The position numbers were made by a program, and so were the translations under genes. From positions 62,001 through 126,000 of the forward strand of contig NZ_WCHR01000012.1 of assembly GCF_008973825.1 (NCBI RefSeq): a DNA stretch of 64,000 bases. Reading direction: 5' to 3'. Source of the DNA: Gemmobacter serpentinus. GTDB lineage: Bacteria; Pseudomonadota; Alphaproteobacteria; Rhodobacterales; Rhodobacteraceae. Shown in pieces: positions 8,738 to 18,682 of this stretch. The notes under the pieces are model-generated. The model searched no databases and was not told the DNA's origin. It was given only the letters and a program-made list of their open reading frames with translations. The stretch's first letter is position 1. Each line of letters opens with the position of its first letter.

Positions 8738-9922
8738 ATGACCCCGCTTGGCCTGTCTCTTTACCATTTCGCTCAGCGGCGCGGGGCCGGATCGGCCGAG
8801 ATATGGCCGGAACGTCCTTCCGGGCGGTTGATCTGGCTGCACGCGCAAGGGGCCGAGCAGGCCCTTGCCATGGCCGAACTGGCGCGCCATCTGCGGCAGG
8901 AAGACGGCCATATCGTGCTGCTGACCGCGCCGGAACGCCCGCCCGGGATTCCCGATGATGTGCTTTGGGCCCCCCCGCCTGCAGAGCGCCCAGAGGCAGT
9001 GCGCGCCGCGATGAACCATTGGCGACCCGACGCCCTGCTGTTTTCCGGCGGGGAACTGCGTCCTGCCCTTGTGCATGAGGCGGCGGCGCGTCATCTGCCT
9101 ATGGCGCTGGTCGAGGCGCGGGCCCCGCATCTGCCTTCGGGCCGCGAAGGCTGGTATCCCGGCCTGCTGAAATCCACGCTGGCGCAGATGCAGGCGGTCT
9201 TTGCCGTTGATGATGCGGCCCTGAAGGCGCTGCGCAAGGCGGCGGCCCCGGGCCTAGTGCTTACGGGGCGGATGGAACGTCCCTCGCAGGTTCTGCCCGG
9301 CAATGAGGCAGAGCGTGAGGCATTGGCCGCCCTGATGAATACGCGCCCGATCTGGCTGGCGGCTTCTGTGCCCGCCAGCGAGGAGGCGGCGATCATCGAG
9401 GCGCATCGCGCGGGCCTCAGGCTTGCGCATCGTCTGTTGCTGATCCTGATGCCGGATGATCCGGCGCGCATCCCGGATCTGGCGGCGCGGCTGGCCGAAC
9501 GGGAAGGCTGGCAGGTGGCGCAGCGCCCCGCAGATGAGGAACCGGACGCGGAAACCGAGGTGTTCCTGGTCGATAGCAGCGAGATCGGTCTGTGGTATCG
9601 GTTGTCGCCGATCACCTTTCTGGGCGGATCACTGGCAGGCGAGGGCTGCCTGCGCGACCCGATGGAGGCAGCAGCCCTTGGGTCTTCGCTGATCCATGGG
9701 CCAAGGCCGGGGGCATTCGGCTCGGTGATGGGGCGGCTTGGCGCGGCGCGCGCCGCGCGCTCGGTCGGATCCCCCGTCGATCTGGCTGACGCCCTGGCAG
9801 AGCTGCTGTCACCCGACCGCGCCGCGAAACTGGCGCAGGCCGCCTGGGCTATCGCATCGGACGGGGTGGAGGCGACAGTGCGGGTTCATCAGTTGATCCG
9901 CAAGATGTTGGGGGAAGACTGA
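8738..9922 (+). CDS. waaA: 3-deoxy-D-manno-octulosonic acid (Kdo) transferase
   Basis: A 394-residue GT30-type glycosyltransferase that should add Kdo from CMP-Kdo to lipid A precursor at the inner membrane. N-terminal domain: [11 protein letters not shown], comparable to the family's HxVSVGE segment with the catalytic Glu kept but spacing shorter. C-terminal domain: [31 protein letters not shown], matching the family's FxGGSL...EPAALG motif. The protein is somewhat shorter than the usual 420-430 residues and lacks an obvious N-terminal membrane anchor. Its stop overlaps the lpxK start (TGATG), which supports the assignment. Confidence 0.85.
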   Translation: MTPLGLSLYHFAQRRGAGSAEIWPERPSGRLIWLHAQGAEQALAMAELARHLRQEDGHIVLLTAPERPPGIPDDVLWAPPPAERPEAVRAAMNHWRPDALLFSGGELRPALVHEAAARHLPMALVEARAPHLPSGREGWYPGLLKSTLAQMQAVFAVDDAALKALRKAAAPGLVLTGRMERPSQVLPGNEAEREALAALMNTRPIWLAASVPASEEAAIIEAHRAGLRLAHRLLLILMPDDPARIPDLAARLAEREGWQVAQRPADEEPDAETEVFLVDSSEIGLWYRLSPITFLGGSLAGEGCLRDPMEAAALGSSLIHGPRPGAFGSVMGRLGAARAARSVGSPVDLADALAELLSPDRAAKLAQAAWAIASDGVEATVRVHQLIRKMLGED

Positions 9923-10884
9923 TGCAGGCGCCCGATTTCTGGTATCGTGACCAGCGCACGCCAATCGCCCGCCTGCTGTCCCCCCTTGGCTGGGCCTATG
10001 GCCGTGCGACGGCAAAGCGGGTGGCGCAGCCGGGCTATCGCGCCGGGGTGCCGGTGATCTGCGTGGGCAATCTGTCGGTCGGTGGCACCGGCAAGACCCC
10101 CACCGCGATTGCGCTGATCGAACAGTTGCCGGGCGTTCATATCGTGACGCGCGGCCATGGCGGCAGTCTGGCCGGGCCGGTGCAGGTCGCGCCGCGCCAT
10201 CTGGCGGCGGAGGTCGGTGACGAGCCGTTGCTGCTTGCGGCCTTTGCCCCGACATGGGTCGCGAAAGATCGCGCCGCAGGCGTGCGCGCGGCAGAAGCGG
10301 CCGGCGCACGGGTGATCTTGCTTGATGATGGGTTCCAGAATCCGGCGGTGGTCAAGGATCTGTCCATCGTGGTGGTCGATGCCGCGCGCGGCTTCGGCAA
10401 CGGGCTGTGCCTGCCCGCAGGACCCTTGCGCGAGCCGGTGGCCGAGGGGATGAAACGCGCCGATCTGCTGCTGTCGATCGGTTCGGATGCGGCGCAGGAT
10501 GCCTTTGCCGCGCAATATGCCAGCCCGGTGCCGCATCTGCGCGGCCGGCTGGAGCCGCTGGCCATGGGCATGGATTGGACGGGTGAACGGGTTCTGGCCT
10601 TTGCCGGTATCGGCAACCCCGAGAAATTCTTCACCACCCTGCGCGAACAGGGGGCCGAGGTGGTGCGCGGCGTGGCGTTGGATGACCATCAGCCGCTGGC
10701 CCCCGCGTTGCTGACCCGGCTGGAGGCCGAGGCGATGGCGCTTGGTGCCCAGCTTGTCACCACCGAAAAGGATGCAGTGCGTTTGCCTGCGGCCTTCCGT
10801 CCCCGGGTGCTGACCCTGCCGGTGCGCTTGCGGCTGCTGGACCGGGCCCCGCTGGACGATGCGCTGGCGGGCCTCGGTCTCTGA
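9922..10884 (+). CDS. lpxK: Tetraacyldisaccharide 4'-kinase (lipid A biosynthesis)
   Basis: A 320-residue protein that phosphorylates the 4' position of the lipid A disaccharide. The P-loop [12 protein letters not shown] lies at residues 49-60, with [19 protein letters not shown] near residue 134, and [16 protein letters not shown] and [12 protein letters not shown] in the C-terminal half, all characteristic of LpxK. The N-terminus [23 protein letters not shown] is also typical. It overlaps the preceding gene by one base, so the two are translationally coupled. Confidence 0.95.
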   Translation: MQAPDFWYRDQRTPIARLLSPLGWAYGRATAKRVAQPGYRAGVPVICVGNLSVGGTGKTPTAIALIEQLPGVHIVTRGHGGSLAGPVQVAPRHLAAEVGDEPLLLAAFAPTWVAKDRAAGVRAAEAAGARVILLDDGFQNPAVVKDLSIVVVDAARGFGNGLCLPAGPLREPVAEGMKRADLLLSIGSDAAQDAFAAQYASPVPHLRGRLEPLAMGMDWTGERVLAFAGIGNPEKFFTTLREQGAEVVRGVALDDHQPLAPALLTRLEAEAMALGAQLVTTEKDAVRLPAAFRPRVLTLPVRLRLLDRAPLDDALAGLGL

Positions 10885-10979
10885 TACCGCCCGCCCGCAA
10901 AGGCCGTCCCCCTGCACAGGCCGCTTGCCCGCAATGCCCGTTCCAGCATAGGAGAGGCGGGCATAGCGTGGAGACGATC

Positions 10980-11378
10980 ATGGCCAGCGACGAGACCCAG
11001 CCCGATACCGGCCCGGAGAATGGCCCTGAGACCGTGATGGACGGCGGAACAGAACCCGCAAAGCCCAAACGTCGCCAGCAGGTCTATACGCTTGTGGTCG
11101 AGGTTGGCCGCAAGGCGGGTGACGGCCTGCCGGACAAGGCCACGGGTGCTGCCCTGATGATCTATGCCAGCGGCGTCGACGAGGCCGAGGCGGTGCGCGA
11201 GACCGTGGCGATTTTGAAACAGGCCGATCTGGCACCGCTTGATGTATCGGGCTATGGCGCGTTGGAAGAACGTGAGGCGGCGGGCGATGAGATCGACACC
11301 GAGGAACGCGCCCTGATGCAGCGTGCGCTGGATGAGAACTCGGTCATCGTGGCGCAGATGACGCCGTTCTTCGATTGA
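10980..11378 (+). CDS. Conserved hypothetical acidic protein downstream of lpxK
   Basis: A 132-residue soluble, acidic protein with a low-complexity N-terminal 35 residues (DETQPDTGPENGPETVMD), a basic KPKRRQQ patch, then an alpha/beta core (VYTLVVEVGRKAG, ALMIYASGVDEAEAVRETV, ending NSVIVAQMTPFFD). No family was recognised. The ATG at 10980 has GGAG 6 bases upstream; an in-frame GTG at 10968 is less well placed. It follows lpxK by 95 bases and may share its transcript. Confidence 0.75.
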   Translation: MASDETQPDTGPENGPETVMDGGTEPAKPKRRQQVYTLVVEVGRKAGDGLPDKATGAALMIYASGVDEAEAVRETVAILKQADLAPLDVSGYGALEEREAAGDEIDTEERALMQRALDENSVIVAQMTPFFD

Positions 11379-11396
11379 TCGCTTCAGCCAGTTGTT

Positions 11397-12491
11397 TCAT
11401 TCCTGCCGGTTGCCGCTGACCCGACCGAGCATCAGCAAAAGCGGCATCGTCTCGTAGCGGGCCAGAACGGGGCGCGTGGCGGGGGCTGCGCGATCATCAT
11501 GCACGGCGGTCAGGAAGGCGATGCCCTCGCCTGCGATCAGGTTCGCGCCGCCGATATCAAGTGAAACGGTCTGCGTCAGCAAGCGGCGGCTGTCGAAATG
11601 CGCGGCGCGCCCGTCGGCCATGTCGCGGGCGCGGGCCAACACTTCCTCATGGTCGAACAGATGCTCGATCTCCGCACCATCCAGCAGGATCTGCTGATCA
11701 GCGCTGACCAGCATGTCGCGCTGATCGCCAAAATAGGGTGCGCGCAGCAGGACCGGCGCGTGGCTGCCCCGGCTCGGCAGATCCAGATGCCGGACCGAAA
11801 GCAGCGGAACTGCGCGCCCGTCATGCGTCATCACCATCTCGCCGCGCTGCAACAGTCCGGCGGCGCGCAAGCCGGTGGGCGTGACGATGGGCGTGCGTGG
11901 CCCGATCCAGGGCGCGTGGCGGGGCAGAGCGTCGTGATGGGTGACCCCGAACCACAACAGACCCGGATGCCGCAACGTCTGGGGGCCATTGTGGCAGAGC
12001 GCCTCCAGATCATGCAGCCGCAGCGGCAGCGCGCCGCGGCCTTCCACCTGCGCCGTGCCGGGCTCGCCGGGGCGTTCATAACGCAGTGACCACAGATCCG
12101 CGCGGCAATTCCAGTGAAAGGTGATGCGCGCCACGCCGACACCCGCGGCCAAGGGGCCGGGAAGCCGCGCGCGCAAGACCCGTTCCCCGTCGCGCATCAG
12201 CAGGCCTATTCCGCTGCCGCCGTCGAAAAACAGCGAGAAGATGCGCGATCCCTCGCAATGATCCAGCACGATGCCGCCCTGTTGCAGCGGCAGCGGCAAT
12301 TCGCAGATCAGCGCCCCGCGCGCCAGGGCTTGCGTCTCGCCGGGGCGGCGGCCCGCAATCTCGGTCGGTTGATCGGACAGCACGATCCAGCCGCTGCCCG
12401 ATGGCTGCGCTAGGGGATGCTCTGCCCTAAGGCGATGCTGGCTCTGGCCTGCCGCCAATTGCCCCAACCTTCTTTTTCGCCGGTTTTGCAC
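11397..12491 (-). CDS. Hint-domain (Hedgehog/intein-type) protein
   Basis: A protein of up to 364 residues. Residues about 195-335 contain a Hint_2-like domain (RTPIVTPTGLRAAGLLQRGE, VMTHDGRAVPLLSVRHLDL, LLRAPYFGDQRDMLVSADQQ, LFDHEEVLARARDM), as in many Rhodobacterales proteins whose Hint unit usually follows a Cys-Phe-x-x-Gly-Thr nucleophile motif. Here no Cys occurs at that place (WIGPRTPIVT), so autocatalytic cleavage is doubtful. The N-terminal half has beta-rich segments. The 12491 start is a GTG with little ribosome-site support, so the true start may be further downstream. It is divergent from dapE. Confidence 0.7.
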   Translation of the reverse strand: MQNRRKRRLGQLAAGQSQHRLRAEHPLAQPSGSGWIVLSDQPTEIAGRRPGETQALARGALICELPLPLQQGGIVLDHCEGSRIFSLFFDGGSGIGLLMRDGERVLRARLPGPLAAGVGVARITFHWNCRADLWSLRYERPGEPGTAQVEGRGALPLRLHDLEALCHNGPQTLRHPGLLWFGVTHHDALPRHAPWIGPRTPIVTPTGLRAAGLLQRGEMVMTHDGRAVPLLSVRHLDLPSRGSHAPVLLRAPYFGDQRDMLVSADQQILLDGAEIEHLFDHEEVLARARDMADGRAAHFDSRRLLTQTVSLDIGGANLIAGEGIAFLTAVHDDRAAPATRPVLARYETMPLLLMLGRVSGNRQE

Positions 12492-12644
12492 AGGCTTGCC
12501 CGATGCTCATCACAAAATGTCGACGCAAGGCAAGTCTTTCGGTTATCGATTGCGCGGGTTCCGGGCCAGTGCGGCGCATTTGCCCCGGCTTGCGCCCAAA
12601 GGGGGCAACCTTTATCCCGGTGACACATGCCTGAGGAGCCCGCC

Positions 12645-13802
12645 ATGACCCTGTCCCACCCGCCCGTCGATCCGGTTCAGCTGACCGCCGATCTGATCCG
12701 ATGCGCCTCGGTCACGCCGGTGGAGGGCGGGGCGCTGCAACTGCTGGAGGGGCTGCTGTCCGGCGCGGGCTTCACCTGCACGCGCGTGGATCGTGGCGGG
12801 GTGGCCAATCTTTACGCCCGCTGGGGCGCGCGGGGCGCGAACCGCAGCTTTGGCTTCAACGGCCATACCGATGTGGTGCCGGTGGGGGATGCCAGCGCCT
12901 GGACGCATGACCCCTTTGGCGGCGAGATCATCGACGGCGTGCTGTGGGGGCGCGGTGCCACCGATATGAAATCGGGTGTTGCGGCCTTTGCGGCGGCGGC
13001 GGTGGATTTCGTCCGCGAGACCCCGCCCGATGGCGCGGTGATCCTGGCGATCACCGGTGATGAGGAGGGCGACGCCGAGCACGGCACTGTGGCGCTGCTG
13101 GACTGGATGGCTGCACAGGGCGAGCGGATGACCGATTGCCTTGTCGGCGAGCCGACCTGCCCGAACGAGATGGGCGAGATGATGAAGATCGGGCGGCGCG
13201 GCTCGATGACCTGCTGGTTCACCGCACATGGTGTGCAGGGTCACAGCGCCTATCCGCACCGGGCGAAGAACCCGATGAGCGCGCTGGTGCGGCTGATGAC
13301 GCGGCTGGAGGCCGCGCCGCTGGATGCAGGAACCGAACATTTTGATGCCTCGACCTTGGCAATCACCACCATCGATTGTGGAAATCCTGCCAATAACGTC
13401 ATTCCGGCGCGCGGCACGGCCACGGTGAACATTCGCTTCAACGATGCCCATTCCGGCGAAAGCCTGACCGCATGGCTGACCGGCCATGCGCAGGCGGTGG
13501 AGGCCGAGACCGGCGTGCGGATCGAGATGCGGGTGCAGATTTCGGGTGAAAGTTTCCTGACGCCGCCGGGGGATCTGTCGGGGCTGATCGCCGATGCGGT
13601 CGAGGCCGAGCTTGGTCGGCGACCGGAATATTCAACCTCGGGCGGCACATCGGATGCACGTTTCGTGAAGAACCATTGCCCGGTCGTCGAATTCGGTCTT
13701 GTCGGCAAGACCATGCATCAGGTGGATGAGCGGGTGGAGGTGGCGCAGATCGTGCAGCTGAAATCGATCTATAGCCGCATCCTGCGCGATTACTTCGCAT
13801 GA
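12645..13802 (+). CDS. dapE: Succinyl-diaminopimelate desuccinylase
   Basis: A 385-residue M20 metallopeptidase-type enzyme of lysine and peptidoglycan biosynthesis, hydrolysing N-succinyl-L,L-diaminopimelate. Metal ligands and catalytic residues are seen in [24 protein letters not shown], and [11 protein letters not shown]; the C-terminal [20 protein letters not shown] and [13 protein letters not shown] segments are DapE-specific. Start 12645 (MTLSHP) is chosen because GAGGAG sits 6-7 bases upstream; the ATG at 12627 is upstream of that site. It shares an ATGA overlap with the GNAT gene. Confidence 0.93.
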   Translation: MTLSHPPVDPVQLTADLIRCASVTPVEGGALQLLEGLLSGAGFTCTRVDRGGVANLYARWGARGANRSFGFNGHTDVVPVGDASAWTHDPFGGEIIDGVLWGRGATDMKSGVAAFAAAAVDFVRETPPDGAVILAITGDEEGDAEHGTVALLDWMAAQGERMTDCLVGEPTCPNEMGEMMKIGRRGSMTCWFTAHGVQGHSAYPHRAKNPMSALVRLMTRLEAAPLDAGTEHFDASTLAITTIDCGNPANNVIPARGTATVNIRFNDAHSGESLTAWLTGHAQAVEAETGVRIEMRVQISGESFLTPPGDLSGLIADAVEAELGRRPEYSTSGGTSDARFVKNHCPVVEFGLVGKTMHQVDERVEVAQIVQLKSIYSRILRDYFA

Positions 13803-14221
13803 TCTGGCAGATCGCGGAAACCGCCGATATCGCCGCCTGTGTCGCGCTGCGCCGCGCGGTGTTCATCGAGGAACAGGGGATCAGCGAAGCGGATGAACTG
13901 GATGATCTGGACGGGCAGGCGGTGCATCTGCTGGCGGTGATGAGCGGCGAGAGCGTCGGCACTGCACGGCTGCTGCAAAAGGGGACGACTGGCAAGATCG
14001 GCCGGGTCTGTGTGCTGCCGCAGGCGCGCGGCACCGGACTGGGGGCGGCACTGATCCGGGCCGGGATCGCCCATTTCGAGGCCCGACCGGGCTTTGCGCG
14101 CGTCTATCTCAGCGCGCAGACCCATGCGCTCGGGTTTTATGAAAAGCTCGGCTTCGTGGCGGAAGGCGAGGCTTATGATGACGCGGGCATCCCACACCGG
14201 GACATGTTTCGGCCCTTGTGA
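13799..14221 (+). CDS. GNAT-family N-acetyltransferase
   Basis: A 140-residue acetyl-CoA-dependent acyltransferase. The acetyl-CoA-binding motif A is present as [20 protein letters not shown], followed by [20 protein letters not shown] and the terminal [14 protein letters not shown], a pattern close to the ElaA/YjcF-type GNATs that modify small molecules. Substrate unknown. ATGA overlap with dapE indicates cotranscription. Confidence 0.85.
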   Translation: MIWQIAETADIAACVALRRAVFIEEQGISEADELDDLDGQAVHLLAVMSGESVGTARLLQKGTTGKIGRVCVLPQARGTGLGAALIRAGIAHFEARPGFARVYLSAQTHALGFYEKLGFVAEGEAYDDAGIPHRDMFRPL

Positions 14222-14360
14222 CGGAGGGCGGCGCTTTCCTCTGCCCAGAGGTCCCCAAGACGGGAGCCTGCGGCCCCAGATCCCCGCACAGACCAGGGGC
14301 TTGATCTGCCAAGTTCATGCTTTGCCTGGCGGCCTTCTGTCCCCGGCCTGCCGTTTGGAC

Positions 14361-14410
14361 GGGGGGCTTTCCGCCCCCCGGACCCCCCGAGGATATTTGT
14401 GAACAGATGA
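14361..14410 (-). repeat. Dispersed element with AAATATCCTCGGGGGG motif and GC hairpin, copy A
   Basis: Read on the minus strand it runs TCATCTGTTC, AAATATCCTCGGGGGG, then a GC hairpin (GGGGGGC/GCCCCCC arms at 14361-14367 and 14373-14379). Copies B (16101-16162) and C (55096-55145) share the same core. Probably a Rhodobacterales-type intergenic repeat that may also end transcription. Confidence 0.6.
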
Positions 14411-14487
14411 GAGGGGGGTGCTTGCCAGCGGCATGGCATGTCGGGGGCGGGACAGCGGGCCACAGGCATCCGGCCTAGGAATTGCGG

Positions 14488-15426
14488 ATGACCGCGCTCG
14501 GCTCGCCCGCACAGACCACTCTGATCGGCATCCTTTGTGCCGTGGCGGGGCCTGTGATCCTGTCGGTCAATGATGTGGCGATCAAATCGTTGTCGGGCTC
14601 ATACGCGCTGCATCAGGTGGTCCTGACCCGCTCGTTGATCTCGATCCTGTTTCTTCTGGGCTTCATGGGGCTGGCGGGCGGATATCGCCAGATCCTGACC
14701 AGGCGGCCGCTGGCGCATCTGCTGCGGGTCAGTTTCGTCATGCTGTCGAACATCACCTATTTTCTGGGTCTTGCGGCGCTGCCGCTGGCCGATGCGGTGG
14801 CGATTGCCTTTGTCAGCCCGCTGGTGGTTACCCTGCTGTCGGTATTGGTGCTGGGCGAGACGGTCGGGCCGCGCCGCTGGGCGGCGGTCATTGTCGGCAT
14901 GATCGGCGTCATGGTGATGATGCGGCCGGGAAGTGGTGCATTGCAGCCAGCGGCGATCCTCGTCTTCGTGTCGGCCTTCACCTATGCCTCGACCCATATG
15001 ATGACGCGTCGGTTGCGCGATACCGAAAGCGCGGCCACGCTGAGTTTCTATGTGCAATGCGGCTTCATTCTGGTCTGCACCGGCATGGGGCTGACAGTGG
15101 GCGACGGCCATCTGGCGGGGTCCGAAAACCCGTTGCTGGCCTTTCTGTTTCGCGGCTGGGTCTGGCCTGCCATGGCGGATTGGCCGGCCTTTCTGGCCAC
15201 CGGACTATCGGTCGCGATTGGTGGGCTGCTGGTCAGTCAGGCTTACCGGCTCTGTGAGGCGGCGGTGGTCGCGCCCTTTGAATATTCTGCGATGCCGCTC
15301 GCGATATTGTGGGGCGTGGTGTTTTTCGGGCAAAGCCCGGACCGGACCGCATGGATCGGGATTGCGCTGATCTGCGGTGCGGGCCTTTATGTACTCTGGC
15401 GGGAAACCCGATTGGGGAGAAGGTGA
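14488..15426 (+). CDS. DMT-family (EamA) transporter
   Basis: A 312-residue integral membrane protein with about ten predicted helices in two EamA repeats. Visible segments include LIGILCAVAGPVILSVNDVAI, VSPLVVTLLSVLVLGETVG, WAAVIVGMIGVMVMMRPG in the first repeat, and VAPFEYSAMPLAILWGVVFF, WIGIALICGAGLYVLWRE in the second. Likely an inner-membrane metabolite exporter or permease; substrate unknown. The ATG at 14488 has AGGA 7 bases upstream; the in-frame TTG at 14482 is less likely. Its stop overlaps the next start (TGATG). Confidence 0.88.
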   Translation: MTALGSPAQTTLIGILCAVAGPVILSVNDVAIKSLSGSYALHQVVLTRSLISILFLLGFMGLAGGYRQILTRRPLAHLLRVSFVMLSNITYFLGLAALPLADAVAIAFVSPLVVTLLSVLVLGETVGPRRWAAVIVGMIGVMVMMRPGSGALQPAAILVFVSAFTYASTHMMTRRLRDTESAATLSFYVQCGFILVCTGMGLTVGDGHLAGSENPLLAFLFRGWVWPAMADWPAFLATGLSVAIGGLLVSQAYRLCEAAVVAPFEYSAMPLAILWGVVFFGQSPDRTAWIGIALICGAGLYVLWRETRLGRR

Positions 15427-16049
15427 TGACGGTTGCGGCGGTGGTCTTCGACATCGGCAATGTGTTGATCGAATGGAACCCGGAGCGGTTCTATGATTGG
15501 CAGATCGGGCGCGCCAATCGCGAGGCGATGTTTGCCGAGGTCGACCTGCATCGCATGAACGACCTGATCGATGGCGGCGCGCTGTTCAAGGAAACCATCT
15601 ATGAATGGGCCGATATCTATCCCGACTGGTCGGACGAGATCCGCATGTGGTTCGACAACTGGATCGACATGGCCTCCCCCCGGATCGAGGGCTCCATCGC
15701 GCTCATGCGGGCCCTGCGGGCCAAGGGGGTGCCGGTCTTCGCGCTGACGAATTTCGGCACCCATTCCTACGATTATGCCCGCACGCAATATGAGTTTCTG
15801 ACGGAATTTGACCGTGAATATGTCTCGGGCCGGATGGGGGTGACCAAGCCCGATCCGCGTATCTTTGCGCTGGTCGAGGCCGATTGCGGCGTTGCACCCG
15901 AACGCCTGCTCTTTGTCGATGATCGCCCGGATAATATCGCCGCCGCCGAGGCGCGCGGCTGGCAATGCCACCGCTTCGAGACTTGGCAGGGCTGGGCGCG
16001 GCGTCTGGTGGCAGAGGGCCTGCTGACCGAGGCCGAGGCGGGTCTTTGA
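15426..16049 (+). CDS. HAD-superfamily phosphatase (YihX-like)
   Basis: A 207-residue HAD-IA hydrolase. Motif I is FDIGNVLIEWNP (nucleophile Asp, with Asn at the second motif position as in YihX-type glucose-1-phosphatases), motif II is FALTNFG, motif III VTKPDPRIF, motif IV LLFVDDRPDNIAAAEARGW. It probably dephosphorylates a small sugar phosphate or nucleotide. Start overlaps the permease stop by one base, so the pair is coupled. Confidence 0.88.
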   Translation: MTVAAVVFDIGNVLIEWNPERFYDWQIGRANREAMFAEVDLHRMNDLIDGGALFKETIYEWADIYPDWSDEIRMWFDNWIDMASPRIEGSIALMRALRAKGVPVFALTNFGTHSYDYARTQYEFLTEFDREYVSGRMGVTKPDPRIFALVEADCGVAPERLLFVDDRPDNIAAAEARGWQCHRFETWQGWARRLVAEGLLTEAEAGL

Positions 16050-16100
16050 CGGAGCTGTCGGGCGGATCATCATCCGATCCCACGCCGGACAACCGCAATT

Positions 16101-16162
16101 TTCTGTCTAAAAAATATCCTCAGGGGGGAGGGCTGAAGGCCTGAGGGGGCGCGAGCGCCCCC
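16101..16162 (+). repeat. Dispersed AAATATCCTC element with GC hairpin, copy B
   Basis: Core AAAAATATCCTCAGGGGGG is followed by a hairpin with 8-bp arms GGGGGCGC (16145-16152) and GCGCCCCC (16155-16162). Lies between convergent HAD and YaiI genes and could terminate either. Confidence 0.55.
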
Positions 16163-16168
16163 GACAGC

Positions 16169-16636
16169 TCAGCCCTCAATCGCCCGGCCCGCCGCGCGCA
16201 CCGCGCGTTCCAGTGCCTCCAGAAAGCGCGAGCGGTCGGCTTTGCCGAACGGTTTGCCGCCGCCCTGCCGGAAGGGATCGGCGCTGCGCAGATCCTGCAT
16301 CAGATCGCGCGTGGCCAAGGCCATGCCGATATTGGCCGTCGTCAGCGCCTCGCCATTATGTTTGACGACCAGCGCGCCCGCAGCCACGCATTTCGCGGCC
16401 AGCGGGATATCCCCGGTCACCACCACATCGCCCGTCTTCGCGTGATCGGCGATCCATTTATCGGCCTCATCCGGGCCTTCGCTGACAAAGACGCTTTCGA
16501 CCAGCGGATTGGCGGAAGGCCGGATGCCGCCATTGGAGACCAGCACCATGCGCAGACGGTGGCGGGTGGCCACCGTCTCGGCCTCGGCCTTTACCGGGCA
16601 GGCATCGGCATCGATATAGATCGCGCGCCCTGTCAT
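16169..16636 (-). CDS. YaiI/YqxD family protein (UPF0178, DUF188)
   Basis: A 155-residue protein with the family opening [20 protein letters not shown], the PIN/NYN-like core [20 protein letters not shown], and C-terminal [20 protein letters not shown]. Function is not established; the fold resembles nucleases. It overlaps the upstream S-formylglutathione hydrolase gene by 4 bases (ATGA), so they are cotranscribed. Confidence 0.93.
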   Translation of the reverse strand: MTGRAIYIDADACPVKAEAETVATRHRLRMVLVSNGGIRPSANPLVESVFVSEGPDEADKWIADHAKTGDVVVTGDIPLAAKCVAAGALVVKHNGEALTTANIGMALATRDLMQDLRSADPFRQGGGKPFGKADRSRFLEALERAVRAAGRAIEG

Positions 16637-17466
16637 CGGTCGTAAAGCGCCGCGGCATGGAAGCCGATATGGTCTTCGATGAAGGTCGAGACGAAGAAAT
16701 AGCTGTGGTCATAGCCCTTCTGCATCCGGAAGATGCCGCCCTGACGGCGTGCCGCCATGGCCTCTGCCAAGGCCTCGGGCTTGAGCAGATCAAGGAACTG
16801 GTCGGATGCGCCCTGATCGATCAGGATCGGACCGTCAAAGCCGCGCTTCTTCATCAGAAGGGTCGCGTCATGGGGTGCCCATTTCGTCTCATCCGCGCCG
16901 AGATAGGCGGTGAACTGCTTGCGGCCCCAGTCGCTGGCCGAAGGGTTGGCGATGGGCGAAAAGGCCGAGACCGAGCGGAAGCGGCCCGGAAAGCTCATCG
17001 CGATGGTCAGCGCGCCATGCCCGCCCATGGAATGGCCGGTGATCGCCTGCCGCCCCTCGGCCAGCGGGAAGGCCTTGAAGACCAGATCGGGCAGCTCTTC
17101 GGTCACATAATCCCACATGCGGAAATGTTGTGCCCAGGGGGCTTCGGTCGCATTGACATAGAAGCCCGCGCCCTGGCCCAGATCATAGGCATCATCATTG
17201 GCGACCCCCTCGCCGCGCGGGCTGGTATCGGGGAAGATCAGGCCGATCCCGGCCTCGGCCGCCCATTTCTGGGCACCTGCCTTCACCATGGCATTCTCAT
17301 GCGTGCAGGTCAGGCCCGACAGATACCACAGGACCGGCACTGGGCCACTTTCGGCCTCTTCCGGCAGGAACAGGCCGAAGGTCATGTCGACGCCGCAGGC
17401 ATCAGAAGCATGGCTGTAGACGCCCTGGACGCCCCCGAAACAACGGTTCTCGGAAATGGTCTTCAT
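16633..17466 (-). CDS. fghA: S-formylglutathione hydrolase
   Basis: A 277-residue esterase-D family alpha/beta hydrolase that converts S-formylglutathione to formate and glutathione, the second step of glutathione-dependent formaldehyde oxidation. The nucleophile Ser is in [26 protein letters not shown] and [20 protein letters not shown] are typical of the family; the Asp and His of the triad are in [11 protein letters not shown] and [16 protein letters not shown]. The alcohol dehydrogenase partner is not in the window. Located 10 bases downstream of the AEC permease stop. Confidence 0.94.
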   Translation of the reverse strand: MKTISENRCFGGVQGVYSHASDACGVDMTFGLFLPEEAESGPVPVLWYLSGLTCTHENAMVKAGAQKWAAEAGIGLIFPDTSPRGEGVANDDAYDLGQGAGFYVNATEAPWAQHFRMWDYVTEELPDLVFKAFPLAEGRQAITGHSMGGHGALTIAMSFPGRFRSVSAFSPIANPSASDWGRKQFTAYLGADETKWAPHDATLLMKKRGFDGPILIDQGASDQFLDLLKPEALAEAMAARRQGGIFRMQKGYDHSYFFVSTFIEDHIGFHAAALYDR

Positions 17467-17476
17467 CGGTTCTCCC

Positions 17477-18403
17477 TCAGCCCGTGATCCAGGCGATGAT
17501 GGTCGTGACGGTCAGGATGCTGAACGCCGTGGAAATCAGAATGGCGGTGGAAACGCGCTGTGGTGCCACGCCGTAATGCTGAGCCAGAATATAGACATTC
17601 CCGGCAACCGGAAGGCTGGCCGCAGCGACCATGACGCCCGCGGCCCCCGGCTCTACCGGGAAGATCCAGAAGGCGGCAATGGCGACAAGGGCCGGGTGCA
17701 GCACAAGCTTCGCGAAGCTGAGCCATGCGGCATCCGCCAGCCGCGTGACGCCCCGCCCGGCAAGGGACGCCCCGATGGCAAACAGCGCGCCGGGCGTGGC
17801 CGCCGCCCCCAGTAGCGCCAGATAGTCATTGACCGGCCCCGGAACCGGCAAATGCAGCCCCGACCAGATCAGCCCCAGCACGATCGAGACGACCATCGGG
17901 TTCTTCACCCAGCCAAGGGCCAGCGTCTTCACCGTGGCAAGGCCGGGGCTGCCGCCGCGCGCGCCCGCGATGATCAGCGTGATCAGCGAGGAAAACACCA
18001 CCATGTCGACTGTCAGCACCATCAAGACCGGCCCGGCTGCCTGCGGCCCCAGCAGCACGACCAGCATCGGCACGCCCAGAAAGCCGGTATTGCCGGATTG
18101 GGCGCATTGCGCCTCCATCGCGGCCACTTCGATGCTGCGCCCCCGCATCCGCGATACCGCCATGACGCCCGCATAAAGCAGGCTGGAGGCCGCCAGATAG
18201 GCAAGAACGAAGGGAAGATCGAAGATCTCGCCAAGGCTCAGATTGGCGGCAAAGCGAAACAGCATCGCCGAAAGCGCGAAGAAAAAGACGAATTTCGTGA
18301 TCCATGCCACGCCCTCGGGCGGGATCATGCGGATGCGTCCGGCCAGATATCCGGTGCCGATCAGGGCGAAGAATGGCAAGGTTTTCAGGAGGATCGGCAG
18401 CAT
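17477..18403 (-). CDS. AEC-family (auxin efflux carrier-like) transporter
   Basis: A 308-residue membrane protein, ten predicted helices. It begins MLPILLKTLPFFALIGTGYL and contains NTGFLGVPMLVVLLG, the conserved region of bacterial AEC permeases, plus VAAASLPVAGNVYILAQHYG near the C-terminus. Such proteins export organic acids or similar solutes. The start at 18403 is placed by homology; the Shine-Dalgarno is poor. It precedes the S-formylglutathione hydrolase gene by 10 bases. Confidence 0.88.
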   Translation of the reverse strand: MLPILLKTLPFFALIGTGYLAGRIRMIPPEGVAWITKFVFFFALSAMLFRFAANLSLGEIFDLPFVLAYLAASSLLYAGVMAVSRMRGRSIEVAAMEAQCAQSGNTGFLGVPMLVVLLGPQAAGPVLMVLTVDMVVFSSLITLIIAGARGGSPGLATVKTLALGWVKNPMVVSIVLGLIWSGLHLPVPGPVNDYLALLGAAATPGALFAIGASLAGRGVTRLADAAWLSFAKLVLHPALVAIAAFWIFPVEPGAAGVMVAAASLPVAGNVYILAQHYGVAPQRVSTAILISTAFSILTVTTIIAWITG

Positions 18404-18682
18404 GTCCAGCGTTGCGAAGCGAGGGGGCGGGCAGGTTGGCGGTCGCAGAGTTCCACGCAGGCCCCCGGGATGCAACCGCTTTGACGACAAAAGACCTGCG
18501 CTGCGTGGCCTGTGCCAAGCGCGACCAGGCCTGGGCCAGCCTGGCGCTGCACCCCATTGTCGCATCAGGCGGCAAACGAGGCGGGGCGTGGTGGTCCCGT
18601 CTCCGCCCGCGCAACGCCCCATGCGCGATCGTCAGGCCAAATGCTCGGGCCAGAAAGAACAGACCCGGATCCGGCCAAAGCC

